A stretch of DNA of 64,000 nucleotides from Trichobilharzia szidati (GCA_944472155.2 OX235273.1:4809204-4873203); one strand, 5' to 3'; positions 30,889 to 44,813 are shown, numbered from the stretch's first letter. The notes: generated from the sequence alone by a model not told the origin. Translations and numbers: made by a program.

Positions 30889-33800
30889 TTACACGTTCAC
30901 CGTAAAATAGTAAAATTAATGAATTCACAGAAAAACATGGTTGTTACGTCAGATTGAACAAGGATACTACTTAGTTCCGCGCGCAATACAGATGACACTT
31001 CTTCCCTCCCCAGCGTTTCTCTTTCCACACCTGCCAACCAACTCTGCCTAGTAGCTGATCAATGCAGTGCGTCGGTGACACGGTGGTTAGGACTCTCACC
31101 GACCATGCAGATGGTCCTGGGTTCGATCCCCTGCCGATGCACACCTGGTATCTATGGTCGGCCTGCAAAATTTGGGCTACCGATATCGCATGCTGAAAAT
31201 TCCATACCTGTACCAAAAGTTTCGGTGTGGAATCAAGCTGTAATCAAAAAACATGCATCCACATTTGGATCCTTAACTCCAGTCTACGTTTCTCTCCACA
31301 ATTGCCCTCCGACCGTTGGAATCTCTTACGTGTAGTTGAGCATCTCTATACCCAAGAAAACGACCATTTCATCTGAACGTCTATATTTGATTATTTTGGG
31401 ACAATTGTAACTTTTCTAATAACCGTATTTTATGTGTTTATTAATTTATGTGGACTGAATACCCTTCTACATACATGCATATTTGTATTCGTTTTGCCTT
31501 TTTCGTTTTGCATATATACGAACTTAGCTGTTTATTCCACTGCAAGCCAAGGATCGAATCCTGGACCATATGTGTCGTTGGCGAGTATTTTTAGATCGAA
31601 CCAGCGACTCATAAGACTGGCAGTTATAGTACTACAGTTGTCTTCCAATTAAGAACTTAGTAAATGTAATAGTGGTCTACTTTAGGGTGTATCTTTGTAT
31701 TGGTGATTTGTAAGGACATTTGAATAAAGTTCTTTCTATTCAGACTGGTTCAATAATCAACGCATGAATCGTATATTCGACGGAGATATTCAAATCTGAT
31801 AAATTCCATCCGTTCTCGGTCAAATCATGAGTAGTCCCGTAGTTTTAAAGGTTTCTTCATGAAAGTTCCAGGCTAAATTTCTCAGCAACTACAACTGGTT
31901 AACAATGCATAACCCATGGACATTGGTAGGCTAGAGAGGGTGGCCAGACCACTGTTGAGCGCAGCGGTGGCTACAATAGAGCCACCAAAAATGAAACTGT
32001 GGAAACAAGAAATTGCACATTTGAAGCAAGAAGTAGCGGCGCCAAGAATGATCGTTAGAAGAGAGAAGTGCTTTGAATGTGGCAAAATTGGACGCTGGAT
32101 AAAATAATGTTCAGGAAGACAGATAAGGTAAAACCTTCTACACTAAAATGTATCTTCTTTTTCTGAGATAAAACAAGAAATAATAGAAGTGATCGAGAGG
32201 GGATTTGTGTATTTGAGGTTGCGAGCCAATGATCGAGATGTTGTATGTTTAATAGATATGGGGGGCAGTCCTACTTATAGATGCAAATCTATGTCAGTAT
32301 GTCAGACCGAGTTCATTGGCTATTGAGACTGTAGAGGGGACATGTTTCAAAAGTTACAGGCATGTTCGACTACAACGTTCACATTGGCAGTTGCAAAAAA
32401 AAATCTCATTTACTGTTGTGCCTCATTTATGGCGAACAATACTAGGCGCAGATTTTCTGCGAGAAACAAATGCCATAATTGACACTAAGGAAAGCGCGGT
32501 AATTACAATGTGCGGATCTCTCAGCATGCATGATAACAGTGAGATAGCAGGGATGAAGGCGTTGAAAATGCAAATTATTACCATATTAGTTATGAAATAC
32601 GATCATCCGTTCGCGGGAGATGGGAACTCGTATAGTAATGGTGACAAGGTGAGTGATGAAATCCCTGTGACAGGTTAGAAAGTGATGAAATTCACTATGC
32701 GAAGAGTCCTATGCCATTTGGAAGAAGCCGTTGACTGAAAAGTGAGTGAGATATTAAAGAATGATATCACTCAAGAAGCGATCAAGAAGCTCTTCAGTTC
32801 TTTTAGTGAAGAAAGCAAATGGGAAGTATAAATTTTACGTTGATTTCCAAGAGCTCAAAGGAATAGCAGAACTGAGACCACATCCCACCCCGACTGAAGC
32901 AGAAACCCTTGATCACTTACAATTCTAGACTTTTGGTCAGGATACTGGCAAATAACGACAAAACACGGAGACAGAAATAAGACGGTGTTTATCGTGGCTC
33001 AGAAATAGTATCGGTCTAAACGTTTGTAGTTTTGACTATCAGGCTCACCTTTTACATCCTGACGACTGATGACGTCGTTAATTAGAAACTTGAAGAACAT
33101 TGAGGTGAACGGTGACGACCACATCATATACAGCCAGACTGAAACTGATCATGTAAAACATGTGGAAGCCGTTTTAAAGCGTACTGATGAGTTTGCATTG
33201 CTCAATAAATAAACAAAATCTCAGCAAAACGGAGTGATACGCTATTGGGTCATAAAATAGGCATTGGTGAGATTAAACTGCTTCCGGATAAAGTCCTGTC
33301 GATAAATACCATTACTTTGTCGAATTTCAAGAGAAAGCTAAGACATTTTCTGGAGAGAGCAGCATTTTATAGTCGTTTTGTAAAAAACTTAATGAGAGAG
33401 CAGTCCCCAGTGAGTTAAAATTGTTTTGGTTGGAAGATCCAAAGAAGATATTCGACAGCATTAAAAAGCTTTTCGACAACCAGAAAATGACGTCGAATCT
33501 GTCTCTACCGAAGAGACAGTTCACGGTTTGCACAGATGAGGGTAACTATGGCATATGGTCATTACTTAGAAATGATGAAGGAGATGTTGAATATGCCAGC
33601 TGTGTTTTAGCACACATACAGCAGGACTATTCAACGATACAGGAAGATGAAAGATGATGAAATCCCGTAACCAATCAATCAAATCTCTACAAGCCAATAC
33701 TTGGAAAGATAAAGAACTTTTAGCAACGGTATGTGTGGTGGACAAATGGAGACAGTATTTACCCAGTCAACGGTTCCGCATCGAAGTGTGTAACAAGCCG

Positions 33801-35480
33801 CTACAGTTTTTGAGGACGGAGAGATACCAACGAGGGAAACTGTCGTGGCGGATCTTGAGCATGCAGGAGTATGACTTCACGACCTCACATGTCCCTGGCC
33901 GGTAAAATGTTTTTGCAAAGCCTTTTATTTAAACCAGACGACGAAGCTGAGTTACCGGAGATCGTTTACGGAGTCCATGCGTTGGAACAAGACCCATTTA
34001 GAATCGTCAGAATTCAGAAATCAGACCCTATACTGAATACAGTCATATACGTGATCACTAACAGAAGAGAAGTGAATCGACCTGCGGAACGTACGGATAT
34101 GACTGTGCTACTCAGACAGGAAGACCGATTGAGGTTGAACGCCTACGGAACACTGACTTAGTGAGAGAAGTATGGAAGCTGATTGGTGGTAATACCTCAG
34201 TCTCTACCCCATGAGATGATACAAGAATGTCACCAGCTAGCATATACAGGAGAAGCCAGAACAACAGAACCATTGAGACAAAGACTGTACTGGCCAGGTT
34301 TGAGAGAACAGGTGTCAAAATATGTACTTGGATATCCGCAGTGCCAGCTGATGAAAGGAGATTAATGCATACGACCGGCTCTGCAGTCTATTCCATTTAA
34401 GGCATAGGTGCTTGTGGTCCTCAGATGTGATGGATCCGTTTCCGCAGGCACCAATGGCAAACAGTTCCTCTTGGTGATGATGGAGCACGGTACACAACGG
34501 GCAGACACCATCGCGATCCCTGATCAGTGCGCGAGTACTGTGAATGACGCAGTAGTTTTACACACTGTTGCAGACCGCCATGTACCAAAGAGCATCTTGA
34601 CAGATCAGTGCCGTTGTTCTGAAAGTGAAGAATTCATTTCCTGTTTGCAGCAGTCGGGGATTAAGAAGATCTGAACAACGCCGTATCATTCAAAAACAAA
34701 TGGTCTGACTGAGAGAAATAACTGTACAGTAAATGAGTGGCTGGCCTCGAAGGGAAGTAACTGAGTGTCAGAGCTTCCATTGATTCTTCTGACATATCGT
34801 GTGGCCACCCAGGGCACAACGAAGAAGTTACTATTTCATTTAATGTAAGGGAGGAAACCATGACTACCAATACACACCACGACTTTTCCTCTTTACCAGG
34901 AGGCGGAATTGAAAGAAGCCATCCAGGGTGTAAAATTTAAACAGAAGAAAGACGCCGCGAAATCTGAACAAAGACCAAAGGTGAAATGAGCAACCTCTCA
35001 AGTCGACGATCAAGTAAAGTGTAGAGAAAGAAAGCGCGTGGTTAGATACGGTCCACGTTCGTGAAAACTCCTTAAGAAATGAGAAGAACCATCCACTGTC
35101 AATGAGAGAAGTGATCCCATTTATACCACCAAAAGAGGAGATAAGTAGAAACGCTTTAAAGCCAGCCAACCGGTTATTTGGATACAGTAGGTTAAGGAAG
35201 CTGAGATGAAGGCACTACAAAAACCGGTAGAACGCAGAAGGTTAGAGTATCTCACCTCGAAACTATGTGACAGTTAAACGAGTATGGTGAGTGCGACTGA
35301 CTGAACTTACCAGTAGTATATAAAGAGACGTTCATCACCACAAAGATATCAAATAGCAGACAGAGATTCAACATCAAAGAGAGCAAATGAACCAGTATGG
35401 CGGCAAAACACATAAGACACGTAAAGGAGACAAAGAAGCACTGCTTTACGGAATCTCTCGTCTTTAAACGGCTAAATTCT
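30889..35480 (+). mobile_element. Ty3/gypsy retrotransposon relic
   Basis: Order of remnants: a zinc-knuckle-like CFECGKIG with the histidine changed (32071-32106), an aspartic-protease-like VCLIDMGGS (near 32245), IIDTKESAVI, RT pieces (LTILDFWSGYWQITTK near 32920; LLNK and ALLNPTKS-like; FYSRFVKN-like near 33370), RNase H (33500-33905, FTVCTDEGNYG, KELLATV, FRIEVCNKPLQFL), integrase (HQLAYTGEARTTEPLRQRLYWPGLREQV near 34220, then YPQCQLMKG; TNGLTERNN near 34700), and the 3' region to 35480. Many stops. A 5' LTR may span about 31434-31741 (TGTG...TTCA, AATAAA inside), but no matching 3' LTR was found. Copy A keeps only the part from 34858. Confidence 0.8.
31067..31251 (+). mobile_element. SINE-N inside the gypsy 5' region
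   Basis: Full copy in plus orientation: GTGCGTCGGTGACACGGTGG head, B box GGGTTCGATCC, body with GGTCGGCCTGCAAAATTTGG and a CAAGCTGTAATCAAAAAA end. The orientation is opposite to the SINE-N at the matching deletion in copy A (4034-4228). Confidence 0.85.
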
Positions 35481-36419
35481 GGCTGTTAAAAATGACAATG
35501 CATCCTGGCTAGTGACATTATATATTATATATAACCAGTTACAAGCTCCATACAATGAAAACCCTGGAAAAAATTCAACAAAAACACTTGCAAATTCACC
35601 CCTTTTGAATAACAAACAATATTAGTAATGATAACTGATACCCATCATAATCCTGAATTCCTATTCTCACATTTATCATATCCCATAGAGTAAATTAATT
35701 AGTTAAGTATGCCAGCTTAGACTGTTTATCTTCACAGAATGAACGTGTCTTCTGACAATTTTGTATGGTCTTACCTGTTTATATTATTTCAGTATACCTG
35801 ATTAGATGTACATACGTATATACCTACATATATATAGTTATGTATAATTCACGAGTAGATTTCACTTTAACTTATTACACAAACTTTGTGTAATTCTGAA
35901 CTGAATATATATAAAGGAAAACAACATCAATATTCTTTATACATTTGTACATACATTAAATAAAATGTTTTGTATTAATCACTCGGGATAACGTTTTATA
36001 ATTCCTTATACGCTAACATTCCAGTTGAATGCCGGCTTTTCCCTCTCTCTCTCACTCTCTCCCCCTCTATGTCTCTCACTCCCGCTTGTTTAAATGATAA
36101 TGTCATACAGGGATAACACTACTGAGATTTTGTTTATATGCATATTTGTGCAACGTAAACAGATTAGTAATATATTTGTTATTGTTTTTAAGTTTGAAAA
36201 TGGCGCGAAATGATTCATGCATGGATCTAAACAAAACATTTTTTGTGATTATATGAATAATTAAGCTAAAACGTTGCAGATAACTTTCCTTTTTTATTCG
36301 CATTATGGAATTTGTGAGGATATCAATCGCCCGACAACTCATTGATGGCTATTTGGTTGATACGGATGGAGTTCACCTTCTTTTTCAGGTTGAAGATGAA
36401 TGCTCATCGGAGTGACAAA
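35481..36419. other. AT-rich non-coding, copy B counterpart of 4856-5840
   Basis: About 96% identical to copy A where compared. No gene seen. Confidence 0.6.
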
Positions 36420-36879
36420 GTCAGAATTAAAGAGATCATTGAACTCCAGCCCAAGTAGCTGAATGGTGATCACCAAGTTTGGCCTCATATCCTGAAGGTC
36501 CTGGTTTCCATCCCTGGCAACAAAATCGTGGGTGTGCACTGATGAAGGGTCCTAAAATCTGGAGAAACAATTGTTAAATGCTCTCTGGATTTTTAATGGT
36601 CTCATCTACTGATGTCAAGACATTTTTGTTTTCCTATTTGAAATCGAAATTGCCTGGAGTTCTAGTGAGAAGTCATTATCAGCCAGATCCACCAAGTGAG
36701 ACTTCAGATGAAATACTCGACGATGACAGTGCTTAGTGTTCACGCGTTATGTCGTGAATTGATAGAAAATGGAGTTGATGGGTCGTCAGAATCTGTCTTA
36801 GTGACGAAATTTTCGATGAGTTCATGTCGTGACCTGAAGGTCTTGGGTGCAATACTGAAGATAGAGTAATTAATAGTAG

Positions 36880-37839
36880 ACAAATTCAGCGAAAAAAATT
36901 TAGTTTATCGACGAAATCAACTTCAGAGGCTGTACAGTGGTATTTATATTTATAAAAAATGTACCGTATCAATTTCTACAGTCGAAAAATGATCAATGAA
37001 TGTGTGAAGGATAAACTGCCGCCACTTTGGGCAACTTCAGTGTGTGTTTATAAATTAACCTGCTCGTGTTGAGCTAGTCATATCGGTCACACAAAACGGC
37101 CACCCACTTTCCAAACGCATCTCTGAACACTATCCGGCATGGTTAGCAAAAGGGCAATTCAAGAAAATTACTTGCTCAATTCTTGAGCACTTGGTGAACT
37201 CAAGCAACGTAGCTCCACCAGAGTCGTCTTTCAAGATCATCTACAAGGTGAGGCCAAATAATACAAAGGGCATCAGGTTTCGGCTTTTCTGTCTGTTGGA
37301 GCCGCTGCCGATTCGTCAATACAACTCTGAACGCTGTATATAGAAAGCGTTTGTCAAGTCTCTTATTCTACCTTGGTCTTAACCTCTTCACTAGTCATTC
37401 ACTGTAAAAATTTTAATTTTTTCTTTTCTTTTTTAATTTTCAATTATAATTTCAGTTCGCTTTTGCTTCAATAATTAATTCCCTATTATTACTCTCATAT
37501 GTTCCTTTTGCTTATTTTCACACCCTCTCCACACTTGTTCAATTGACACTCAACTACCACCTTTATTCTCACTGAATAGCAATTTTAACCTTATAAAATT
37601 TCTAACTTTGTGCCATTGAGTATCACGTATTTTACAACTTTGATTTTTTACTTCTAAAGCCACTTCTGAGTAATTTTATCAATTAAATCACACACCCCTA
37701 TTACTCAATAATAGACCACTATATATTTTTGTAAGTATAAATACGATTGTACAGCCTGTGAAGATGATTTCGTCAATAAAGAAAATTTTCTTGGGTGAAT
37801 TTGTCTTTTATTTTCTTCATGACTCAATGGGTATTTCCG
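36880..37839 (+). mobile_element. PLE-1, copy B
   Basis: Duplicate of 6276-7212, with perfect 14-base flanks GTAATTAATAGTAG (36866-36879, 37840-37853). Frames are more broken than in A, but ASHIGHTKR retains the second GIY-YIG motif lost from A. Confidence 0.8.
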
Positions 37840-37959
37840 GTAATTAATAGTAGGTCTATTTTATGCATGCATACAATTATCCATACAATGTATATTGTGA
37901 GTAATCTTTGTGATTACAACACCGTAAAATACGAATTTATATTCACTGATTTCTAAAAT

Positions 37960-38500
37960 CTCCCACACCATAGAAAGAACAAGATTCGGATTTTCAACAA
38001 AAATGTGAAGTCAGTCAGTCAGCCACTTTTTCTATACGTATCAGAAACTTGCACTGCCTGTCACGGAAAGCATTTCCAACAAGTTATAGACTTTTATCAA
38101 CAGTTGCCCCCTTCACCGCCTCCATACTGAAGATCGAGTGGCCAGCTGGCCAGAAAGAAATAGAAATAAAAAAACTCTGACTGGGAACAAACCAACAGGT
38201 GAGAGCCAATAGCTCAACAAATATGTAGGGCCGAATGGAGATGGGTCGGGCATACGTTGAGGAGGTCACCGAGTCAAATCGCGTGGTTGGTCATTGAGCG
38301 AGTGGATACTGAATGGGAAGGATGAGTGTGTCGTTGGTGCTAGGGTGAGATGGAGGAGATCTTGTGTCGGGAGGAGATAGGAGATTACAACCAATCGTGG
38401 ACACAGCTGAAGAGGACATCAGAAAACAGAACAGAGTGAAGGAGTGATGTTGAAGCTGTGTGTTCCACTAGGAACTCAAGAGATTCATAGTAATAATAAA
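37960..38500 (+). pseudogene. RTE-like 3' end, copy B
   Basis: Counterpart of 7331-7830; ends GTTCCACTAGGAACTC and an ATAATAATAAA tail. 38500-38870 beyond it has no recognised content. Confidence 0.66.
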
Positions 38501-38869
38501 ACAGGTTTCTCACTGCGTCAAAATAACGAATGTTTCAGTTCACATTTTCACTCCACCTAAATTTTTCTACAACTTATGCGTTAAGACAACTCAGAAGTAA
38601 TTGAATGATGAGAATAAATGAAGGTAGAGGCAGGAGGTGAAGACAGGCAGTTTCAAGTGACATTGTCTGATAGTTGCTGTTTGTAGTACAAATTGGCGCA
38701 AGTTAGAATTCTTGTGTCATCTGATTCCCTCTCATTGCCTCAATAATCGACAGGCACCGCTAGCAACCTGACGTTTTTTAGTTCAATTATTGACGGTGTA
38801 ATCATCTGTCCGTGCATGTTGCTGAAAGGTCTGAAAATAGGACTAAGCGACACTCAGTTGTTATATTAG

Positions 38870-39661
38870 ATTTTAAAGCTGTCATCTTATCCCATCACCA
38901 CATTGTATGGTTGTGTATAATTGCATGTAGCGTGTGCTAAAGCTGAACTATCCTCCAGATTTCTTATCTTATTCGGGTCAAGTGATCCAGATTTTCTTAG
39001 GTTTTTATACTCCGCCAGTCTGATCGACTCCGTTCTACTACTTTGACCCATGTATTTGACCCGAGAATCGTTTCAGCAGGGTATTAGATGAACTGAATTG
39101 TTTTGTTTTATTGGCTCCACAGAATCTTTTAACCTACAAAGTATGTTTCTAATTGGGATTGTGGGTTTGAGTGTCAGACACTTTTATTCCCGCAATGTTA
39201 GGTTTCTTCCTTCGGGAGTATGGGAGTACTACTGAGGATTTAAATTCCTTATTGTTGATGTTGTCATCATTCTATGCTTTTTTGTCAGATTAGAAAACGG
39301 AGTTGATCAGACTAGCGGAGTATAAAAACTTAAGAAAATCTGGATCGCTTGACCCGAATAAGATAAGAAATCTAGAGAATAGTTCAGCTTTAGCACACGC
39401 TACATGCAATTACACACAACCATACAATATGGTGATGGGATAAGATGGAAGACAGTTTTAAAATCTAATGTAACAACAGGGTGGAGGGAGAGATTGATAA
39501 CAGAAGCTTCGTTTATCGAATCAACTGCAAATACATGTAATAGGAATGATTCAACGCCTCTACATCTAGATGTCTGGAAAATTCTATTCCTGTTATGGCA
39601 AATAGGAAAGAATAAAGAAAACTATAAAACGAAAGTTTTGAAGATGTGTAATTTCAATTGA
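38870..39661. mobile_element. PLE-2 inverted pair, copy B
   Basis: Lacks the SINE-N and most of the minus-strand C-terminal tail. The plus copy (39446-39661) is better preserved than in A: LKSNVTTGWRERLITEASFIESTANTCNRNDSTPLHLDVWKILFLL. Confidence 0.62.
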
Positions 39662-40367
39662 TGATATGATTATGAACAACAATAAATTGTGTCAGGAGTT
39701 TTGTCATCCAGTAAATAATACTGCTTCTTCCCTGTGTGTGCGATATATTTAGTACACAAACTAATATGGGATTATACACTACCACAGTGCCCACGTTTTA
39801 CACATATATTAATCAGCCCTACAGTTCTCTGTGATTTCACTGGTTCTGTGACTGATGTAATCATTACACTTGATGTAACACTGATTCGACTCAAGCTTTA
39901 TCGAGCATTATTTATAAAATTTTATTCATTTCTTATTGCTTTTAATGATTTGATTAGTTCTTTCGATTGTAATCTGTCCTCATGAATAATTTAATTAGTT
40001 TTGAAGATGCTACTGAAAAGCTGTAGATGAAAGGATGAAAAAAATTCATAGTAAAAAGTTCATGTTTCAGATGAAACGACACATTGCATCACATGATGTA
40101 TTTTTGATTACACGTGGATGTTTTACAATAAAATTCAGTGAGAATTCTGTCTTGTGTGAAGACAGATTGTGGAAAATAAAGTGGTTATTATTGATAGTGA
40201 CAATAAAATCTTTATTCTGGACAGTATTCATAAAATGTACTTAATTTTCACAGGAGTTTATTCCATGATATTTCCACCTTTGTAAAATATCTTTAAGTAA
40301 AATATTATTCCTGTAACACAATGGTCTGTGAGTAGCTGAAAAACAAACCATTCCATTATGATTTTTT
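39662..40367. other. Unassigned, copy B counterpart of 9420-10450
   Basis: Empty site for the HH2 insertion near 39680; PLE-2 3' UTR-like GGATTATACACTACCACAG at 39770. No gene. Confidence 0.5.
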
Positions 40368-40750
40368 CCTTGACCTGAAGTTTGATCCTTTGTGTGTGAG
40401 ATTTCTTTCTTATCGATTGGTAAATTCTGTTTCTGTCAATGTGACTATTGTTTGACGATTCACTGGAATACCGGGTTTCTAAAAAATTTCTCAGCATTCT
40501 TGATATGTCTTCTACCTAATATTTGAACGTTGTTCTGATTTGATATTGCTGCAAACAGACAACGACGGGCATCAAATTAACCGTGACAAAGTTCATATAT
40601 TAAGCTCAGAAGACACCAAGAACGTCAGAGAATTTTTAGATGCCTAGTATTCTCGTGAGTCGTCAAACAATAGTCAAACTGACAGAGACAGAATTTACCA
40701 ACCAATAAGAAGGAAATCTCATACACAAAGGGTCAAACTTCAGGTCAAGG
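40368..40750. repeat. Inverted repeat, copy B only
   Basis: Arms 40368-40462 and 40654-40750 are reverse complements with scattered mismatches (GACTATTGTTTGACGA / TCGTCAAACAATAGTC; GGTAAATTCTG / CAGAATTTACC). Spacer about 190 bp. No coding; family unknown. 40751-41640 beyond is unassigned and partly matches 11000-12000. Confidence 0.65.
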
Positions 40751-41640
40751 AAACAATCAATACCAACACCACAAGTAGATTAGAGGGTGTGAAAATACAC
40801 AGAAACAAGCAATCACTTTCAAGATCACCCACCCGGAGGGATAACTTACAAACTCGTGCAGAAATCTGAAAGCTCACCTGAACAAATTGAAGTATGCGCT
40901 GATGATGTCACCTAGAAGGGGGAGAGCAATGAAAGCTTCTGAAATAAACCATCCAGCTGATAACGCAACTAATTCAAAATCATCCACCTGAGCTACAAAT
41001 CTCTACTATACATAATCACGGTTGTGGAAAGATAGAGTGTTGTGCACATATACTTTTTGACGAATTATCTCTGGAAGTCAGGGTTTTCTTTCTTTGTCGA
41101 AATTTATCAAAAAACCAACTATATGAAATTTTTGAAAAGATGCCTCCCTAAGAAAACTATAAGGACACTGAATCGGTTAGTGATGGAGGGATGCAGAATA
41201 TCGAGAGAATTGATGAAGATCAAGTTCTGTGAACTGCTTTTACAAACAGCTTGTTTCCAATTGTAGTTCTTGAAACAAATCAGGGAGGCTAAACTCCCAC
41301 CTTCTCAAAAGAATCTTCTTGAGATAAGAAAACTGCAAGTCCGGTCTTTCTTTATTTCTATCTAAATCTTAGCAGGAATTTTGGTTAAATTTATAGAAAT
41401 GAGGAATAGTTGGACAAACTCAAAATTATTATCTCATATTGTGTAATATTTCATTCCAACAGATCACTTTCTGTTGTCTGATGATGGGCAGTATCCACCA
41501 ACTCAAATCAGAATGAGTACATTTCGTCTGATAAACAGTGTTTATACTTAAATTCAATTTAGATTTTCCACTCGATTGATTGAACCAAAGTGTTCGGTCT
41601 TAGATTGACATGTCGGCTCTTTGTGCAGACGCTTCGACGA

Positions 41641-41960
41641 TAGCTGGTCATGTAACTTGAAGTCACTTGGTGGATGGTGAATAGCAGTGGAATCCAGGAT
41701 GAAAATCTAAATTGAAGTAAATAATTAATATGACCCCTTGCACATGAAGTGGCTCTCGTGGCCTAAGTGGTCTAGTGGATAAGGCTTTGGCGTTTGCAAC
41801 TATGGGCACTGGATTCGAGACTCGGTAGGAACACCTTCACTAACTCATTGGGGAATGCAGGTACAGTCATTTGACGAGTCTCAAATAGGACGGAACGCGC
41901 ATCCTGTATTCCACTGCTAGTCACCATACACCCATGGACTTCAAGTGTTTTCAATAAAGG
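41641..41960 (+). mobile_element. HH1 SINE with inverted 3' piece, copy B
   Basis: Counterpart of 12005-12325. The head (CTAAGTGGTCTAGTGG, B box GGATTCGAGACTC) is closer to a tRNA than in A. The hammerhead has UUGACGA for CUGANGA and GGAA for GAAA, so it is more damaged. The inverted piece is 41641-41702. Confidence 0.8.
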
Positions 41961-42769
41961 CTAGAGGAGAAACGACTTCAGAAATGGCTAAAGCGTTTTC
42001 AACTACGATAATTTCAAACCAAGATGCAGTAAAAGTTGTACTTTTTGTCACGATACTTCCAGACACTATGTTTTGGCGAAATCATCAGTGTTCATCTTGT
42101 CGATATACGTAATGCTGTCTCGATTTTGCCTGATTTTAGCCTGTAACGTAAAACAAATTACTACTACTTTCTAGTTATCACGTGTATATGGCGCCTATTG
42201 TATATCTGACTTTTTATGAAGTTTGAATTCACACTGATTGCTGAATCTTTAAAACAATCAGTCAACTTTGGGTTTGTCAGAGACATTAAAAAAAAGAAAC
42301 GTATACTGAGCATCAGTGTCAAATATAGTGACTCGGTTGAGACAATAAATGTTGATTTTGTCTAGGATCTGTCTACTCTTTTTGAATTTGTATGACAGGA
42401 GTGCTTTTATTCTTGTTTTTTTTGTTGTGATTGATGTGGCGATATGAGATTCCACTGGTTTCTGTTAGCGTTTTACCTTCTCCTATTGCTCGCGGTCTAC
42501 TCGTTAGTATCACTGATCGTATCAGTTTATCAGTGACGTTTAGTACAGTGAAAATGTTACTAGATGGATGGTGGCGATCGTCAAGAAAACTTGCATCGAG
42601 ATTTCGAGGTTCTCAGCTCGCACCATTCAGTAAGGCGTATCTTCAGTCTTGAAGGGATTTATATCCCTTCTACAGTCACAGTCGTCATCAGTAAGCAATC
42701 AGTGCTGCCGAATGATTTCCTAGAGAGCAGAATAAGATACTTGTATCGCACACTACCTAGTAACTAGCG
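41961..42769. other. Unassigned, copy B counterpart of 12326-13044
   Basis: No gene recognised; includes a block 42420-42540 missing from A. Confidence 0.45.
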
Positions 42770-42925
42770 TAACGCATCTCTTACTGCAGTACACAAGGTG
42801 ACACAGGTTTGAATCTCAGAAGGGAAATGAGTTCTTTCAAGGTTGCAGATACGCCTTCCTGAGTGATGTGTGCCAACAACGAAACTTTGATGAAAGGGTT
42901 TCCGTTGATTGCCTCAAACCATCAA
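42770..42925 (+). mobile_element. Degenerate HH2 SINE, copy B
   Basis: Counterpart of 13045-13215, similarly missing the catalytic box. Confidence 0.62.
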
Positions 42926-43199
42926 ATAACAAAAATCCAGAGGACATCATAGATCCCTTCTTAACGATCTATTTTCTTTATTGATGCTTATTTATATATT
43001 CCAACTAACAAATTTTTAATTACTATTCTCTTTTCTTATAGACTGTAGATCGTTTGGCAAGTGAATCATCTGTCGACCTTAATCCTTCTTATGCTTCCGC
43101 TTGTGGTTGTATGGTGGTTCTGATTTTGTCACCTAATGGAACAGGCATCAAATTTAGTCCTAGTGCTGTAACCGCTCATTTTCTAAAGACTATCGAAAC

Positions 43200-44125
43200 G
43201 TTGCTTTGAATTAATCACGAACACTCAATTAAAGCATTTAAAAATTCTAAACAATTCGCCTACAAACATAGTGGAAGCACTTTAGATACAGCTTCCAAAG
43301 TCTTACATTATTACAGCATCTCCAGCTGAAACAAAGGGGCTAAATTTGTCCGCTGTGCCTTCCTAGATTACTCATCTGCTTCTGACTCGATACCTTGTGA
43401 TGTTTTAATAAGTAGGCTTGCTGGAACTCAAACTGAGTGTTGAGTTGTCAACTAGGTGTATTTTTATTTGTCAGGAAGAAAGCAGTACACTGTATGCCAG
43501 GGGAAGTCGTCCACTTCATCGTTTACTCAGGCCGGCGTCCCTCAAGGCGCTGTTCTTTCTCCTTTTCTGTTTCCTGTCTTCTTGCATAAGTGATCTCACT
43601 CTGATAAAATGAATTTCGTTGAGTGTGCTGACATTTTTTGAATTTCAGTGTCTGTCACCTCCCAGCTAGATTGTTCTAAGATTGATAGCTTCGTATGAGG
43701 AGTCAAAAAAATGGTCTTTGTCCAGTGGTCTTAAACTGAATCCTTCCAAATGTCAGACTGTTAATTTCTGTTTCCAATGTAGAAGAAAGTCGGACGAAGT
43801 TGTTAATTTTCATGACCGTTGCAAAACTGATGCTACTGATATGGAAACCAAGTCTGACTTTAATTATCTCACACTTATTCTTTCTTCTCATCTATCCTGG
43901 TCTTCCCATGTCTTATCGATTTCTAGTAAAATATTCCGTCTGATATTTTACGTTAAGAAGTTAAATCACTCAGGCATAACTCAACCCCTTCTCTTACAGT
44001 TTGTCAACTCTTGCATCTTACCTATTTTTCTTTACTGTTCACCCATATTCCTTCTACAGGTTGCTTAATAAAGACTGTCATACTACGTCGTAGAACTCTG
44101 AAGACTGTCAGTAGGGTGAGTAGAT
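43200..44125 (+). pseudogene. CR1-like reverse transcriptase relic, copy B
   Basis: Longer than copy A's: DSIPCDVLISRLAGTQTEC, RKQYTVCQGKSSTSS, AGVPQGAVLSPFLF, ECADIF in the position of the catalytic ADD (second D lost), SSGLKLNPSKCQTVNF, LTLILSSHLSWSSHVL, FRLIFYVKKLNHSGITQPLLLQ and SCILPIFLYCSPI. 43682-44068 stays open for 128 codons. A CR1-clade assignment is inferred from the order and the NPSKCQ/HLSWSSH segments. Confidence 0.78.
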
Positions 44126-44604
44126 GAAGCAACTGGCTTTCATGTACTCCCTGTTGCTTTTCCAATGGTTCTCTGACTGATGTCAGCTCATGATAAAGTC
44201 CTCCAACCAGTCAAACGAAAAAATTCCTACAAAAATCAATCCTTGAAAATTCACATTTTCATAAACTGTACATTTCTGTGTGTAATGCTACAGAAAATTG
44301 TTCCACAATGACATTTTTGATGGGCAATGTAAATATATGTCAATGTGGATGAATAACTACTTTTACAAAAGTGAGAAATTTATGCATAAATAGAGAGACC
44401 AAAAAGTATTTGGAATTAAAACTGGGGAACATTTTTTCACCCCCCTCTCGGTGTCTGACTGTCTCATAAAATTGTTACATAGAAAAGGTATAGAGAGTCT
44501 GAGTGATTGAGGAAAAAACATTTGTTACATTTTCAACCCTGAGAACGCTATGGCAAGGTTAAAAATGAATGTCAACATCAGATAACCAACGAAAAGAAAA
44601 GTAA
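44126..44604. other. HH3 tail and unassigned sequence, copy B
   Basis: 44130-44240 is the HH3 SINE tail; 44241-44604 matches 15830-16170 with no gene recognised. Confidence 0.5.
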
Positions 44605-44813
44605 ATGTCTTTATTCAAAACGTTACTCGACAACAACTACCCAGAAGAATTTATCCGAGAACATAGAAAGAAGAGAAAAAATGGGGCGGGGGTAAAACTA
44701 GAAAATGACAAGAGGGAGGGTTGCAAACAAAAGACGATCACAATACCGTATAAAAATGGTACATCAGAAGGGGGAATTCGAAGAAATCTCAACAATTTTG
44801 GGCTTTGTACCAC
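44605..44813 (+). pseudogene. PLE-2 RT end, copy B (5' half)
   Basis: FKTLLDNNYPEEFIREHRKKRK and ITIPYKNGTSEGGIRRNLNNFGLCTT. Interrupted at CTTTGTACCAC by a PLE-1 and resumed at 45865 (FKPANLIRNKI-like). Downstream GIY-YIG sequence is deleted in this copy. Confidence 0.68.

Noticed and set aside
31434..31741. Definite 5' LTR
   Set aside because: TG...CA-like ends and an AATAAA are present but no second LTR was found, so it is mentioned only as a possibility.
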